Positions 6,845-15,893 of a stretch of DNA of 39,799 nucleotides are shown in pieces (positions within the stretch are counted from its first letter, which is position 1; the number at the start of each line of letters is the position of its first letter). Under the pieces are notes generated by a model, which did no database searches, had not been told where the DNA came from, and worked only from the letters and a program-made list of their open reading frames with translations. The stretch lies in the IMG/VR virus record IMGVR_UViG_3300036818_000103, positions 1 through 39,799 of that record. One strand, written 5' to 3'. The position numbers and the translations under genes were made by a program. The stretch is from a virus.

Positions 6845-9800
6845 CTATGAAGTAGCGGTGAGGACGACAATCGACATCGCCGGGATGGTGATCCCCGTAA
6901 GCAACGCCGATGTTGAGATCGTGGTGGTGTATCCAGACGGATGGGCCGCGCTGAGTTCCCAATAGGTCCACGCCGTTGCCGTCGATCCGTTCATGACGAC
7001 CGAAACAGGATAATTCGTGCTTACATTATAGTTGATGATTTGGCAGCAGAAGTTGCTGGTTCTCGATGACGACGCCACGGTGCCGATCGTTACCAAGTTC
7101 ATCGAGCCACCGGTCACCGCACTGCTCACGACATTGCCCGGTGCGATCGATGCAAGTTTCGAATAGACATACGCTGGCGGGGTGAGGAAGTACGGACCTT
7201 GTCCCCAAGTGTTGCTCTCTATCAATCCATAGAATTGATCAAAGGCGATATCCCACCGCATTAGGCTCCATGCTGTGCCAACCTTTCCGACCGTAGCATA
7301 TCGAAACGCCGCGTAGACCGCACCAGTGACGTCTTGCTGATAGCTTGAGAAACCCGGCGTTCCATCCATGTTGAACTCGGTCAACATGAGAGGAGCGTGC
7401 GATGACAATCCGGCGGCTGTTGTATAGGACCGGATATCGTTAAACGTATCTGTCAATTCATTTGCGAAGATTTGCGAGACCGACATCGATCCCTGTTCTT
7501 CCGGATAGCCATGCCAGGAGATAAAGTCTGGCGCAGACTGCTGAATGAGCGCGGTGATGCGAGACTGATTGGCGTACGAATCATCCAGGCCACCGGCCTG
7601 ATAGTCGCTATTGACCGCCTTGACACCGGCTTTCATCGCATTGAACATGCCGATACAACTATTGATATCGAGATCATCGTTCTCGTTCTTCAATGTCCAA
7701 TAGAAGCAAGGCAAGCCGCCATTCAGGAAGTGCTGGGCAATCTGCTGGCATATGTTCTGATACACTGCCCAATCTGAGGACGATGTAATATCGATCCACG
7801 GTGGCCAGCCAAGCGTGATGACCAGATTAGCCGTCGCCAGAGTCGTGCCAACCGTGAAGCACTTCTGCGCATTGTTGATGAAGTTGTCGATATACTGCCA
7901 TTGCGGACTAGAACCACGGCTCGGATAGAGAAAGTCCATCTGACTATTCGTGTTCAGACCCCAGTTGAGTCGCAGCGCACCGAACGGCAGTGACTTGCAG
8001 ATCGTCTGAAACGCCGGGTCGGTCATTAGGCCATAGTCAGAGACGCCGCTGTTCGGCATCGTGCTGCACGCGACTCCATAGAAGGATGGCGGCATAACCA
8101 CACCGGTCGGTGACGCCAGATTGAAGGTCACGGCAGGGCCGCTCGGCGGCGGTGATGGCGGCGGCGTCAAAACACCAAGCGGGTTGATCGTCGTGCCGCT
8201 CGCCGGTGACCATGCATCAGTCGGGACGGTTTTGCTATACCAGAGCACGCCTTGCGGCAGATTAGCCGGTGCAGTCAATGGCCCGACGAAAGTCGATCCA
8301 TCCCATATGAACCAATTGATCGTCGTCGCATCCGCGCCGTATATGTTGTTGTTGTACAGGTCAATCTGACCGGTATGGTCACCGCCGGGCAGCGGTATGC
8401 CATCCTGTAATATGTTCAACGAGGTATCGATTGAGTACGTATGACCGTTGAAACTGATCGATCCCACCCCTGTGGTTGCATAGGTCGCCGTGCTGAGGAT
8501 CGTCGCCGACGATTCACGCCATACCGCACCATTCACGTACGCCAATTCGAGCACGTTGTTTGTGGTCAAATCCACGACACCATTGACCGCGACTTGCTGT
8601 CCGACAATCGTCCATATGCTTCCGTCAATGCCAATGATCTGCGATGCACTGGGCACCGTTGTGCCGTTGGGAGAAGGCGTCGGCGCAGGCGGAGGTGCCG
8701 GTGGAGGTGGAGTGGGTGTTGGAGACGGTGTGCTAATCCAGCCAACCGTATCCATCCCCGACAGACTCTGGTTCGCAGCAGCGATGTAATAACCATAGCC
8801 ATGCGCGGCGGCCCATGTTTTGACGTCAGAGACCTCAGTCGTCGTGGTCGCATTCGTACCTCCGTCCACGTACTCGACCAAGATGACCGGCTTGCCAGCC
8901 GCCGTGCAATTGGCCAGCATCGCATCCTCGAAGTTACGTTGGGTCGTCGAAGCCGGGTTGCCGTAAGAATTATATACGACCTTTTCTTTGAACATGCCAT
9001 CGATGACAGAAGTATAGGGGATGATTGGCGTGAAGCTATAGCCGAGTCCCGCGAGACTTGGATTGAAAAGTTCTTCGCCGCCATTAGTCCAGATCAGAAA
9101 GTCTACTTTGATGCCGTGGGCATATGTTCGCAGATTGCTGATCAACTGGGTCATGAAGTTGGCCGAATTGACGACACCACTTGCAAACTCGACAGCGGGG
9201 TCGGTTGCCGACTTGGTGTAGTTCCATCCCTCGATACCATCCATAAAGACACCATCAAACCCGGCGGTGATCAGATTGCTGATCCAATCCTGACAAATCT
9301 GCAACCACGTCGGCGTCCAGAATTCGACGTTATATGTCGCTGTCGCACCTGAGCCAATTACCGGTGTGGTTGGATTGATGACGATCTGGGCGTTCACTGC
9401 CGTCTGGTAGTACGGACGGAACGACTGGGCGAAGCCAATGTTGAGATATCCGAGCACGATACCGCTGCCCTTCATGCCGGCAACGGTCGCAGAAGGCCAA
9501 AACGTTCCGATCCCATCGGACGTTGCCTCGATAGCCTTTATGGCGACCGGTGAAGTGGCGATCTGTGTGGCGACGATGCCACTCATCACGTAGATACCAT
9601 TCTCGACCGGCGCAGGGGGAGGTGCCGGTGGAGGCGGCGTGGGCGAAGGCGGCGGTGACGGAGGTGGTGTCGGTGCCGGAGGCGGAGGAGCCGGAATCGG
9701 TGGCACAGGGATAGGCGCGGGCACGCTGCCTGATGCGCTGATACCAGTCGTCGTGATCCAGATTTTACGTCCAGTGGACGACCAATCATTATAGAGTTTG

Positions 9801-11047
9801 CGTATCCAGCCTGATGGACCGAACAATGGAAGATTGTATGGTGCTTCAGTATCAGCAGCCGTTTGCCAGTAACTCTGGATCGAACTCGCATCGGTACCGG
9901 TGAATGGCGCACTGATTTCAACACCGATTGCATCCCAGATTTGTGTCGAGCCGCTTCCCCAGTTCATCGCATAGGATGATCCGACCGGGCCGACTGTCTG
10001 CGGTGTCGCTTGGTATAGAATGGCGCCAGAGAACACGGCCTTGCATGTGTGATAGAGTTGCAACCATTGCGGCATATACTCGGTCGGCGTATCACCGTTC
10101 CGCGCATATGGAAACACGCCCGGTGCGATGGAGATCGCGGCGCAGCCCAATCTATTCGCTGCTATCGCAAGCTGAACAGCCACGTTTTGTAGATTGACCA
10201 GGAACGCCGCTGGATCGGTCGGGAAGAAGTTGTAGGTCGGCGTCCCATCAGCACATTGCAGGACCAATGCAAGAATGACCGACAATCCATTCGCGCGATA
10301 ACTCTGCACAACGAGATCGATCGTACCGCCAACGATGACTGGATCGTTATTTGCATCGAGGAACGATACATCGGTTGATGTGGCAGATGTTGTGAAGCAT
10401 AGCACGGGCACGTACACCGAATTTACACCAAGTGTCGTCTTCACGCTCATACCACTCGCGGGTTCCCCGCTTCCCGGATAAAGGTCCTGTTGTGCGGCGA
10501 CGAATTGGACGGCCGATGTGGGCGACGGCGTTGGTGTTGGCGACGGCGTTGGTGTTGGTGTTGGTGTCGGTGTTGGCGACGGCGTTGGCGACGGCGTTGG
10601 CGATGGCGTAGGTGGAGGCGATGGCGTAGGCGTCGGAGCCGGCGGACTGAAGGGCAACGGCGTGAGACGCGGATTGACATGCTGTTCGAACGCAAGATAC
10701 TTCTGAGCAGGGGCCGGGAAGCCAATTGCATTACTGATGCGCAGCAGGTATTGCTCGATCTGATATGACGCCCATGCATCATGCAATGGTGTCGCGAGAT
10801 CGACAACCTGTTGAGGCGAAACGAATTGTGTCTCGTTGATCACCTTCGTCTGATAGAAGATTGAGGCGTTCGCCGTGGCAAACACCTGTTCCAGCCCAGG
10901 ATTGTTCGTATCGGCATTGGATTCGATGACGTTAAGTACCTGCTGTAGCGCAGCAGCCGAGACCGGATTGGTGGCCACGTCGGTTGGAATCTTAATCTGA
11001 CTGACGAGAGCAATTAGTCTTGCAAGTTGCGGGCTGGTATCGCTCAC
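6845..11047 (-). CDS. Giant multi-enzyme tail fibre (TIM barrel, GH114-like, GH39-like)
   Basis: 1400 residues. Order: structural N-terminus (1-133); Pro/Thr/Ser linker (134-178); TIM-barrel hydrolase-like domain of unassigned family (180-440); Pro linker (441-480); GH114-like domain (482-772, alpha-1,4-polygalactosaminidase type) with GYLNIGFAQ and GVFMDGIEGW; Pro linker; a small beta domain (800-935) shared with the next fibre gene; GH39-like clan GH-A domain (970-1310) with acid/base Glu1122 (LKNENDD) and nucleophile Glu1224 (LTEFNMD); C-terminal beta-sandwich. It starts with GTG at 11047, overlapping the upstream stop. I infer a virion-borne fibre that attacks several linkages of a host exopolysaccharide. 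The domain calls are by motif, and substrates are unknown. Confidence 0.75.
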   Translation of the reverse strand: MSDTSPQLARLIALVSQIKIPTDVATNPVSAAALQQVLNVIESNADTNNPGLEQVFATANASIFYQTKVINETQFVSPQQVVDLATPLHDAWASYQIEQYLLRISNAIGFPAPAQKYLAFEQHVNPRLTPLPFSPPAPTPTPSPPPTPSPTPSPTPSPTPTPTPTPTPSPTPTPSPTSAVQFVAAQQDLYPGSGEPASGMSVKTTLGVNSVYVPVLCFTTSATSTDVSFLDANNDPVIVGGTIDLVVQSYRANGLSVILALVLQCADGTPTYNFFPTDPAAFLVNLQNVAVQLAIAANRLGCAAISIAPGVFPYARNGDTPTEYMPQWLQLYHTCKAVFSGAILYQATPQTVGPVGSSYAMNWGSGSTQIWDAIGVEISAPFTGTDASSIQSYWQTAADTEAPYNLPLFGPSGWIRKLYNDWSSTGRKIWITTTGISASGSVPAPIPVPPIPAPPPPAPTPPPSPPPSPTPPPPAPPPAPVENGIYVMSGIVATQIATSPVAIKAIEATSDGIGTFWPSATVAGMKGSGIVLGYLNIGFAQSFRPYYQTAVNAQIVINPTTPVIGSGATATYNVEFWTPTWLQICQDWISNLITAGFDGVFMDGIEGWNYTKSATDPAVEFASGVVNSANFMTQLISNLRTYAHGIKVDFLIWTNGGEELFNPSLAGLGYSFTPIIPYTSVIDGMFKEKVVYNSYGNPASTTQRNFEDAMLANCTAAGKPVILVEYVDGGTNATTTTEVSDVKTWAAAHGYGYYIAAANQSLSGMDTVGWISTPSPTPTPPPPAPPPAPTPSPNGTTVPSASQIIGIDGSIWTIVGQQVAVNGVVDLTTNNVLELAYVNGAVWRESSATILSTATYATTGVGSISFNGHTYSIDTSLNILQDGIPLPGGDHTGQIDLYNNNIYGADATTINWFIWDGSTFVGPLTAPANLPQGVLWYSKTVPTDAWSPASGTTINPLGVLTPPPSPPPSGPAVTFNLASPTGVVMPPSFYGVACSTMPNSGVSDYGLMTDPAFQTICKSLPFGALRLNWGLNTNSQMDFLYPSRGSSPQWQYIDNFINNAQKCFTVGTTLATANLVITLGWPPWIDITSSSDWAVYQNICQQIAQHFLNGGLPCFYWTLKNENDDLDINSCIGMFNAMKAGVKAVNSDYQAGGLDDSYANQSRITALIQQSAPDFISWHGYPEEQGSMSVSQIFANELTDTFNDIRSYTTAAGLSSHAPLMLTEFNMDGTPGFSSYQQDVTGAVYAAFRYATVGKVGTAWSLMRWDIAFDQFYGLIESNTWGQGPYFLTPPAYVYSKLASIAPGNVVSSAVTGGSMNLVTIGTVASSSRTSNFCCQIINYNVSTNYPVSVVMNGSTATAWTYWELSAAHPSGYTTTISTSALLTGITIPAMSIVVLTATS

Positions 11048-11583
11048 GGCGTACCCCTGCTGTTAGATGTGGTGGGGATAACGATCTCAATCGGGTTGCC
11101 GATCGCAAACGTCACTGTGCTCCCAGCCGCCATGAGATTATCGAGACCCGGTGTGATGGTCACGTTGGTACTCACGGGCTGGCCGAGACCCGGCATGATC
11201 CTGATCGGACGTCCACTTGGCGGCAGTGATTCAGCGATTGCGACGTCTGATTGATAGAGTGCCGCGATATCAGCGTAACCTTGCGCAAAAGGGATGCCAG
11301 CCGGTATCTGCGAAACAGTCTCGACCAGCGTGACCAGACCGTAGGTACCGTAACCATCACAATAGACAAGCATGCCGGTCTCGACGCCATCGAGTGGCGG
11401 CAAGATCAGCACAGTATCGCCAGTGAGGTTTGGCATCACAGTCTCCGTGATGATCGGCGCACCGATCGCCCAATCGGTCAGATCGTTCGCTTCAATAATC
11501 TGGACGAATCCAGTCGCATCGCCGAAGTATTTGAGTGCCAGTTTGATCGCATTGGCGTTCAGGACATTTATAGTTTGCGCCAT
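11044..11583 (-). CDS. Baseplate/tail hub-associated protein, LysM-like N-terminus
   Basis: 179 residues. The N-terminus (NANAIKLALKYFGDATGFVQ followed by IIEANDLTDW) matches the pattern 'lyriA..ylGdat.w..Ia..Ngl.DP' seen in LysM-like phage baseplate and tail proteins; an ILPPLDG segment follows. The rest is beta-rich and ends in a Pro/Val-rich tail. The ATG has AAAAAGGG at a good distance and the end overlaps the start of the giant fibre gene (GTGA), so the two are translationally coupled and the proteins probably contact each other. Confidence 0.55.
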   Translation of the reverse strand: MAQTINVLNANAIKLALKYFGDATGFVQIIEANDLTDWAIGAPIITETVMPNLTGDTVLILPPLDGVETGMLVYCDGYGTYGLVTLVETVSQIPAGIPFAQGYADIAALYQSDVAIAESLPPSGRPIRIMPGLGQPVSTNVTITPGLDNLMAAGSTVTFAIGNPIEIVIPTTSNSRGTP

Positions 11584-11587
11584 AAGC

Positions 11588-14455
11588 TTAGCCCTTTTTC
11601 AACGGCCCGAACGTGTTACCAATGATCGTCGCCGCTGGTGTGTTTATGACGCCATCGTCCGGTGTTCCACTCGACCCCTGCGGATCACCGGTATGAACTA
11701 CGAAACCGTAAAGGATGTCAGTGTTGGCAGCTATTTCAGCGCTCAGTGCCTGCCAATAGCTCGTGAAGGTTTGTGACACCTGTCCGATCGTAATCGTGAC
11801 CGGCGATGGCGCTGGACCCGCTGGCGGTGACGAGGCGAGCGGCGGAGTACCGATTCCCACACGAGGTCCAGGACCATTCTTGGGAGACGTCGCAAACGAC
11901 TGGCCACCAACATGCTGGTTCCGCAATGGACATAGATACTGCACGATCTTCGGCAAATCAGTGTTGAGATGAGCGATGACCGTCGGGGATACATCCTGCG
12001 AGCAACTCAAATGAAAGCCGCCAGGGATCGATCCGCGCCACAGTGCCCCATACGTCTGTAGACACTTGAAGACCACTTGCCCCTCAGCCGTCAAACCACT
12101 TGGCATCGTGGTCGATTGTGGGATGAACACTGTCGTACCAGCAACCAATTGACCCGTATAGGGGACGGCGCTTTGTGAATCTTGCTTCTTCTGTGGCCAC
12201 GAATTGGGTCCCAGATTATCGGTGCCATCCGATGATCCGCTCTTGAGGAACTTGGGATCATGTAGATATCGCAGCATATGCTGGATGTTCGGATAATTCG
12301 GATTCTGCGTAGAATCAAAATCATACGCAGTCAACATGCCAGGGATACCATCGTATCCGTAGTTGCCTGTTTCCTGATCTTCACCGAAGTGATCGGACGT
12401 CGGATCATCAGTTTCACCAAACTCAGCCGCGACAACCTGACCGCCGGTGATTGGCGATGTATTGAGATCGACGAATGACCATGCCGTTTTTTGGTTACCG
12501 CTTATGTCCCAAATATTGAAGATGTTGCGTCCAAGGCTGTTGCCAAACGTGGGACCGGGCTGATAGGCGCCGAGTGGAACGTGCAGATTGGCAGATAGCG
12601 CACTATCCCGTTGATATGCATCAGGCGACGTCGTGAACGTGGTCAGAGGATCGGTTGCTTTGCCATTCCAGATGACATCCCCCATCGAGAGACTGGGGTT
12701 GATCGCGCCGCCATGTCTCAATGCAATCGTGTCAGGGTCTGTTGCCAATCCAGCCACGGCTCCTGAACCAAGCTGTGTGACCCACACGCTCGCCCCACCA
12801 AGCGTGCCTGACGATCCGTCGCCACCTGGGTTCTGCCAATAGTTTCTCGTGGCAGGAGCCGGTGTCGGCGGTGGTGCCGGTGGCGGAGAAGGAGGAGGAG
12901 GTGCCGGTGGCGGAGAAGGAGGTGCCGGTGGAATCACCGCGAGATTGCCGGTCAACGTCACGAGTGATCGTGACGGCAAGCTCAACGACATACTATTGGT
13001 GATCGTCAGCGATTGTTGAATCGGCGGCGAGGAATGAGTGGGCGATAGTTCCCAGTACGTCCCTGTTTGCGCTGGCAAGCCTTGCAGATTGATCGTCTGC
13101 GCTGTGGAGCTATAGTTGATAAACGCGATACTGAACGTCGAGGTCTGGACACTCGCGAGACATACGACATTGGTCAGGCCAGAGCCAATGCTAGCAGATA
13201 CCTGATTGCCGCCCATGATCCGACCAAGTTGGCCAAGCATATAGCCCATTGGACGCACATTGCTGCCATCGTCATTGACAATGGTGAAGTTAGAGTTCTC
13301 ACCAATCGTCCAAATGGCGCCCATCGTGATGTTCGAATCTATAGTTGCACGAGCACCAAGCGTATACAAAGCACCAAAGATCGCACCGTCGATCGTCTGC
13401 ATCATCGGTTCGGTGCCATTGTAGTCGATATTCCATTCACCAAGGAAGATCGGCACGGATGTCTTGGATCGAATGGTGGCAATATCGCTTTGTTGACGGT
13501 TTACGATGGTGTTGAATAATGAAAAGTTGTTACTGTACCCACCCGTTACATAGGTGTGATAAGAGACGAAGTCGTAGGTCAAACCTTGCGAAAGGAAGTC
13601 CGATCGCGCGAACGATGTGGTCGGGCCACCAACCTTATAGTTGGCATCAACCGACTTGATCGCGTTTCTGAACGCGTTGTAGTTTGCTACGTAGTCAGTC
13701 AGATCGGAATCAGGTTCATTCCAGTACTCCCAATAATAGATCGGGAAACCATTGCTCTTGAACCAATTGGCGAGTGTGACAGCTTGTGCAGTCGATCCTG
13801 GTTGATTACCACCCGAGTTCGGGGCGCTACCGAAGGTGAAGACTTGCTGATAACGGCTGGTATCTTCCGGTCCAGATGCTTGTTGCCAAATCGCCTTAAG
13901 GCCATTGATCCAGTTGTTCTGCATCGTGGTGTTTTGATTATTACCACCCGGCCAACGAAACAATGATCCCTGTGTATTGTGACGGAACAGCCGCCATTGC
14001 TGTTGCCGATAGGTCGTTTGCCAACCAGAATTGATTGCTGCGCCATAATCATTCACAGCGGGCGAGTTCAAGCCCTCGGTGCCGACACCCCAAATGTATG
14101 GACTGACGACGCCAACGGTCTTGGTAAGATCGATGACGATCTGCGTACCAGCGGCCGGTCCAGGTGACGGCGATGGTGTTGGAGTCGGTGACGGCGGCGG
14201 TGCCGGTGGTGAACCAGGAAGATTGGGAGGCGCGCTGGCAAGGGTGAATATTGCTACCCCATCGAAGGCGTACCAATTGCCTGTGGTCGCATCGGCGGCA
14301 TAGATGGTGCCGTTGTAGAGGTCGATCTGACCCGTGTCCGACCCGCCGGGGACTGCTACCCCGTTTTGGAGAAAATCGAGCGACAGGTTGATCGTGTAAG
14401 TATTGCCGTTCAGTAAGATCGAGCCATTGCCCGGAGTAGCGTATGTTGTTACCAT
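11588..14455 (-). CDS. GH39-like tail fibre hydrolase with a large unassigned C-terminal domain
   Basis: 955 residues from the ATG at 14455; an in-frame ATG at 14473 would add six. It opens in the middle of the small beta domain found at 848-935 of the 1400-residue fibre (DTGQIDLYNGTIYAADATT versus HTGQIDLYNNNIYGADATT), then a Pro linker, a GH39-like catalytic domain with acid/base Glu247 (YWNEPD) and nucleophile Glu340 (FLGEWNID), a beta-sandwich ending near 505, a second Pro-rich linker (about 508-535) and a C-terminal domain of about 415 residues that I do not recognise. TAAATA sits 5 nt before the ATG with no Shine-Dalgarno. I infer an exopolysaccharide-degrading fibre. Confidence 0.75.
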   Translation of the reverse strand: MVTTYATPGNGSILLNGNTYTINLSLDFLQNGVAVPGGSDTGQIDLYNGTIYAADATTGNWYAFDGVAIFTLASAPPNLPGSPPAPPPSPTPTPSPSPGPAAGTQIVIDLTKTVGVVSPYIWGVGTEGLNSPAVNDYGAAINSGWQTTYRQQQWRLFRHNTQGSLFRWPGGNNQNTTMQNNWINGLKAIWQQASGPEDTSRYQQVFTFGSAPNSGGNQPGSTAQAVTLANWFKSNGFPIYYWEYWNEPDSDLTDYVANYNAFRNAIKSVDANYKVGGPTTSFARSDFLSQGLTYDFVSYHTYVTGGYSNNFSLFNTIVNRQQSDIATIRSKTSVPIFLGEWNIDYNGTEPMMQTIDGAIFGALYTLGARATIDSNITMGAIWTIGENSNFTIVNDDGSNVRPMGYMLGQLGRIMGGNQVSASIGSGLTNVVCLASVQTSTFSIAFINYSSTAQTINLQGLPAQTGTYWELSPTHSSPPIQQSLTITNSMSLSLPSRSLVTLTGNLAVIPPAPPSPPPAPPPPSPPPAPPPTPAPATRNYWQNPGGDGSSGTLGGASVWVTQLGSGAVAGLATDPDTIALRHGGAINPSLSMGDVIWNGKATDPLTTFTTSPDAYQRDSALSANLHVPLGAYQPGPTFGNSLGRNIFNIWDISGNQKTAWSFVDLNTSPITGGQVVAAEFGETDDPTSDHFGEDQETGNYGYDGIPGMLTAYDFDSTQNPNYPNIQHMLRYLHDPKFLKSGSSDGTDNLGPNSWPQKKQDSQSAVPYTGQLVAGTTVFIPQSTTMPSGLTAEGQVVFKCLQTYGALWRGSIPGGFHLSCSQDVSPTVIAHLNTDLPKIVQYLCPLRNQHVGGQSFATSPKNGPGPRVGIGTPPLASSPPAGPAPSPVTITIGQVSQTFTSYWQALSAEIAANTDILYGFVVHTGDPQGSSGTPDDGVINTPAATIIGNTFGPLKKG

Positions 14456-14460
14456 GTAGC

Positions 14461-14466
14461 TATTTA
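14461..14466 (-). promoter_or_regulatory. TAAATA element 5 nt before ATG 14455
   Basis: GTAAATA-GCTAC-ATG on the minus strand. Together with the plus-strand CTAAATA at 14486 it forms a divergent pair around a C5/G5 inverted repeat (14467-14485). Confidence 0.5.
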
Positions 14467-14485
14467 CCCCCATGAGCCTGGGGGC

Positions 14486-14491
14486 TAAATA
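14486..14491 (+). promoter_or_regulatory. TAAATA element upstream of the plus-strand structural operon
   Basis: CTAAATAT ends 18 nt before the ATG at 14510; GGGAAGGAG, a normal ribosome site, lies between. This is the only visible signal that could start the 14510-16779 operon. Confidence 0.45.
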
Positions 14492-14509
14492 TCTGGGAAG
14501 GAGTCACAA

Positions 14510-14728
14510 ATGGATATCGAAAGCAAACCTGTTGCAGAGGATGTCGCTGTTGTAGTCGAGAAGACGCCGCGATTGCCGAAGAAGATTCGGTTGACGCGCA
14601 TATGGGGATTCATCGGCAATGACGGCGTCGATCGTTTGTGGCAACCCGGCCAGACTGTCGATGATCCAAGCGAGATCAAGATGATCGTCCACGACTGCAA
14701 GTTTGAACATTATGAAGTAGTAAAGTAA
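14510..14728 (+). CDS. Small phage structural-module protein
   Basis: 72 residues with a strong GGAAGGAG site. The core (IRLTRIWGFIGNDGVDRLWQ followed by PGQTVDDPSEIKMIV) follows the pattern 'v.l...ygFid.dG..r.W.pGqvv.dp.eI..li.rga.y', which I recall in small accessory proteins of phage head and tail modules. Its stop overlaps the next start (TAATG). First gene of a plus-strand operon running against the fibre genes. Confidence 0.55.
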   Translation: MDIESKPVAEDVAVVVEKTPRLPKKIRLTRIWGFIGNDGVDRLWQPGQTVDDPSEIKMIVHDCKFEHYEVVK

Positions 14729-15132
14729 TGGCTCTGAGTTTCACTAACCAGGACTTTGTCGATATCCGTCGGCATATGGGCTATGGCGCCTTGGGCGACA
14801 CCGCCGAGGGCGGCAGTAGCCTGATGTTCTACCGGTTTTACCCGGAGTATAAGACGCTGGAATGGCGTATGTCGCACCTGACAGACGAAGAGGTCGCGCT
14901 CGTGCAAGGCCAATATCTGCCAAACCTCAACGCATTAGAGCAGGACATCTATGGGGTACGCAATACACTGACGGCATCACAGGCAGCGGTTTATACCCAT
15001 AATGATCATGAGATGTCGGATCGCGTGGAACTCTTCACCTACTTTCGAAAGCAACTCTGCGCATTCTTCCAACTGCCCTCTGGCCCATTCATGGTTTATA
15101 CCGGCGCAAGCGGCATGAGGTTTGTCCACTAG
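14728..15132 (+). CDS. Phage structural-module protein of unknown role
   Basis: 134 residues, mixed alpha/beta, with LMFYRFYPEYKTLEWRMSHL and a C-terminal FFQLPSGPFMVYTGASGM segment. Start and stop overlap or abut the neighbours (TAATG upstream), so it is translated as part of the 14510-16779 operon. I do not recognise the family. A neck, head-tail joining or tail-completion role would fit the context, but nothing in the sequence proves it. Confidence 0.55.
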   Translation: MALSFTNQDFVDIRRHMGYGALGDTAEGGSSLMFYRFYPEYKTLEWRMSHLTDEEVALVQGQYLPNLNALEQDIYGVRNTLTASQAAVYTHNDHEMSDRVELFTYFRKQLCAFFQLPSGPFMVYTGASGMRFVH

Positions 15133-15133
15133 A

Positions 15134-15781
15134 ATGGCGACATTCGGCGAGTCTCAAATCCAAGCCCTTATCAACCTCGGCTATCGCATAGCCGGAGGCA
15201 TTCTTGGCACGACCTTCGTCCTGTATCGTCCACAGAACACTGGACCAGTGATCACCAACAACAACATCGTCCAAGAGCTAAGTTTGGCCTTCGATCAAGA
15301 TTATAAGTTCTCATTGCGCAAGCCCCAGGACTATAACAATTCACGCTATTACGCGCTGATGGATTTGACCTATGTCTCGGTCGGCGACTACCTATACGAC
15401 TGGAACAATACAACGTTCTTCGTCGCCTGGATCGAACCATTGAAGCCGGCTGAATTGATCCTGTGCAATCGCACCATCAATCTGTATCGGCCATCAGGAT
15501 CGATCGACAATGGCTATGGTGGCGATACCGATCCTATACCTATTCTGATCGACTGGCCAGTCTCGCTGCTTCCTGGCCAAAAGGGAGAAACCAATGAAGC
15601 AAAGACACCTGGATCGGTGCGCGCTCCGTGGGGCGTCTGCTATCTGCCGTTGCTGCCCGACAATGTGACCGTGGATGAGTATGATCTTCTGATCGATGAT
15701 CGCGGCTTCCGCTTCATCGTCTCCACCTCATCGCTTGGGAAAGAGGGTTTCTACCTAACGATCGACACCGAATTGAGCTAG
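15134..15781 (+). CDS. Phage structural-module protein of unknown role
   Basis: 215 residues from the ATG at 15134; a TTG at 15122 overlapping the upstream stop is possible. Beta-rich, with a Tyr/Asp-rich region (SRYYALMDLTYVSVGDYLYD) and a C-terminal LIDDRGFRFIVSTSSLGKEG segment. GAGG in the upstream coding end can serve as ribosome site. No family recognised; the order and size are consistent with head-tail joining or tail-terminator components. Confidence 0.55.
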   Translation: MATFGESQIQALINLGYRIAGGILGTTFVLYRPQNTGPVITNNNIVQELSLAFDQDYKFSLRKPQDYNNSRYYALMDLTYVSVGDYLYDWNNTTFFVAWIEPLKPAELILCNRTINLYRPSGSIDNGYGGDTDPIPILIDWPVSLLPGQKGETNEAKTPGSVRAPWGVCYLPLLPDNVTVDEYDLLIDDRGFRFIVSTSSLGKEGFYLTIDTELS

Positions 15782-15785
15782 AGCA

Positions 15786-15893
15786 ATGAAGGAAATCGGT
15801 AAGACGACAGACATCGATTGCCTGTTTGAACTCTTGCAACAAGCCAATGGTCTTGCTGCTCGTATCACCTATGCGGAGAAGAGCGTTGCCTGA
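15786..15893 (+). CDS. Possible 35-residue protein in the structural operon
   Basis: A short frame (MKEIGKTTDIDCLFELLQQA and onward) starts 4 nt after the previous stop and its end overlaps the likely start of the next gene by 8 nt. It is helical, with Leu/Ala repeats. Support is position and tight tiling only. Confidence 0.4.
   Translation: MKEIGKTTDIDCLFELLQQANGLAARITYAEKSVA

Noticed and set aside
8441-9352. 303-codon open frame on the plus strand opposite the giant fibre gene
   Set aside because: It is rich in Arg/Cys runs caused by the complementary GC-rich codons, has no ribosome site and lies entirely over clear glycoside-hydrolase coding sequence on the other strand.
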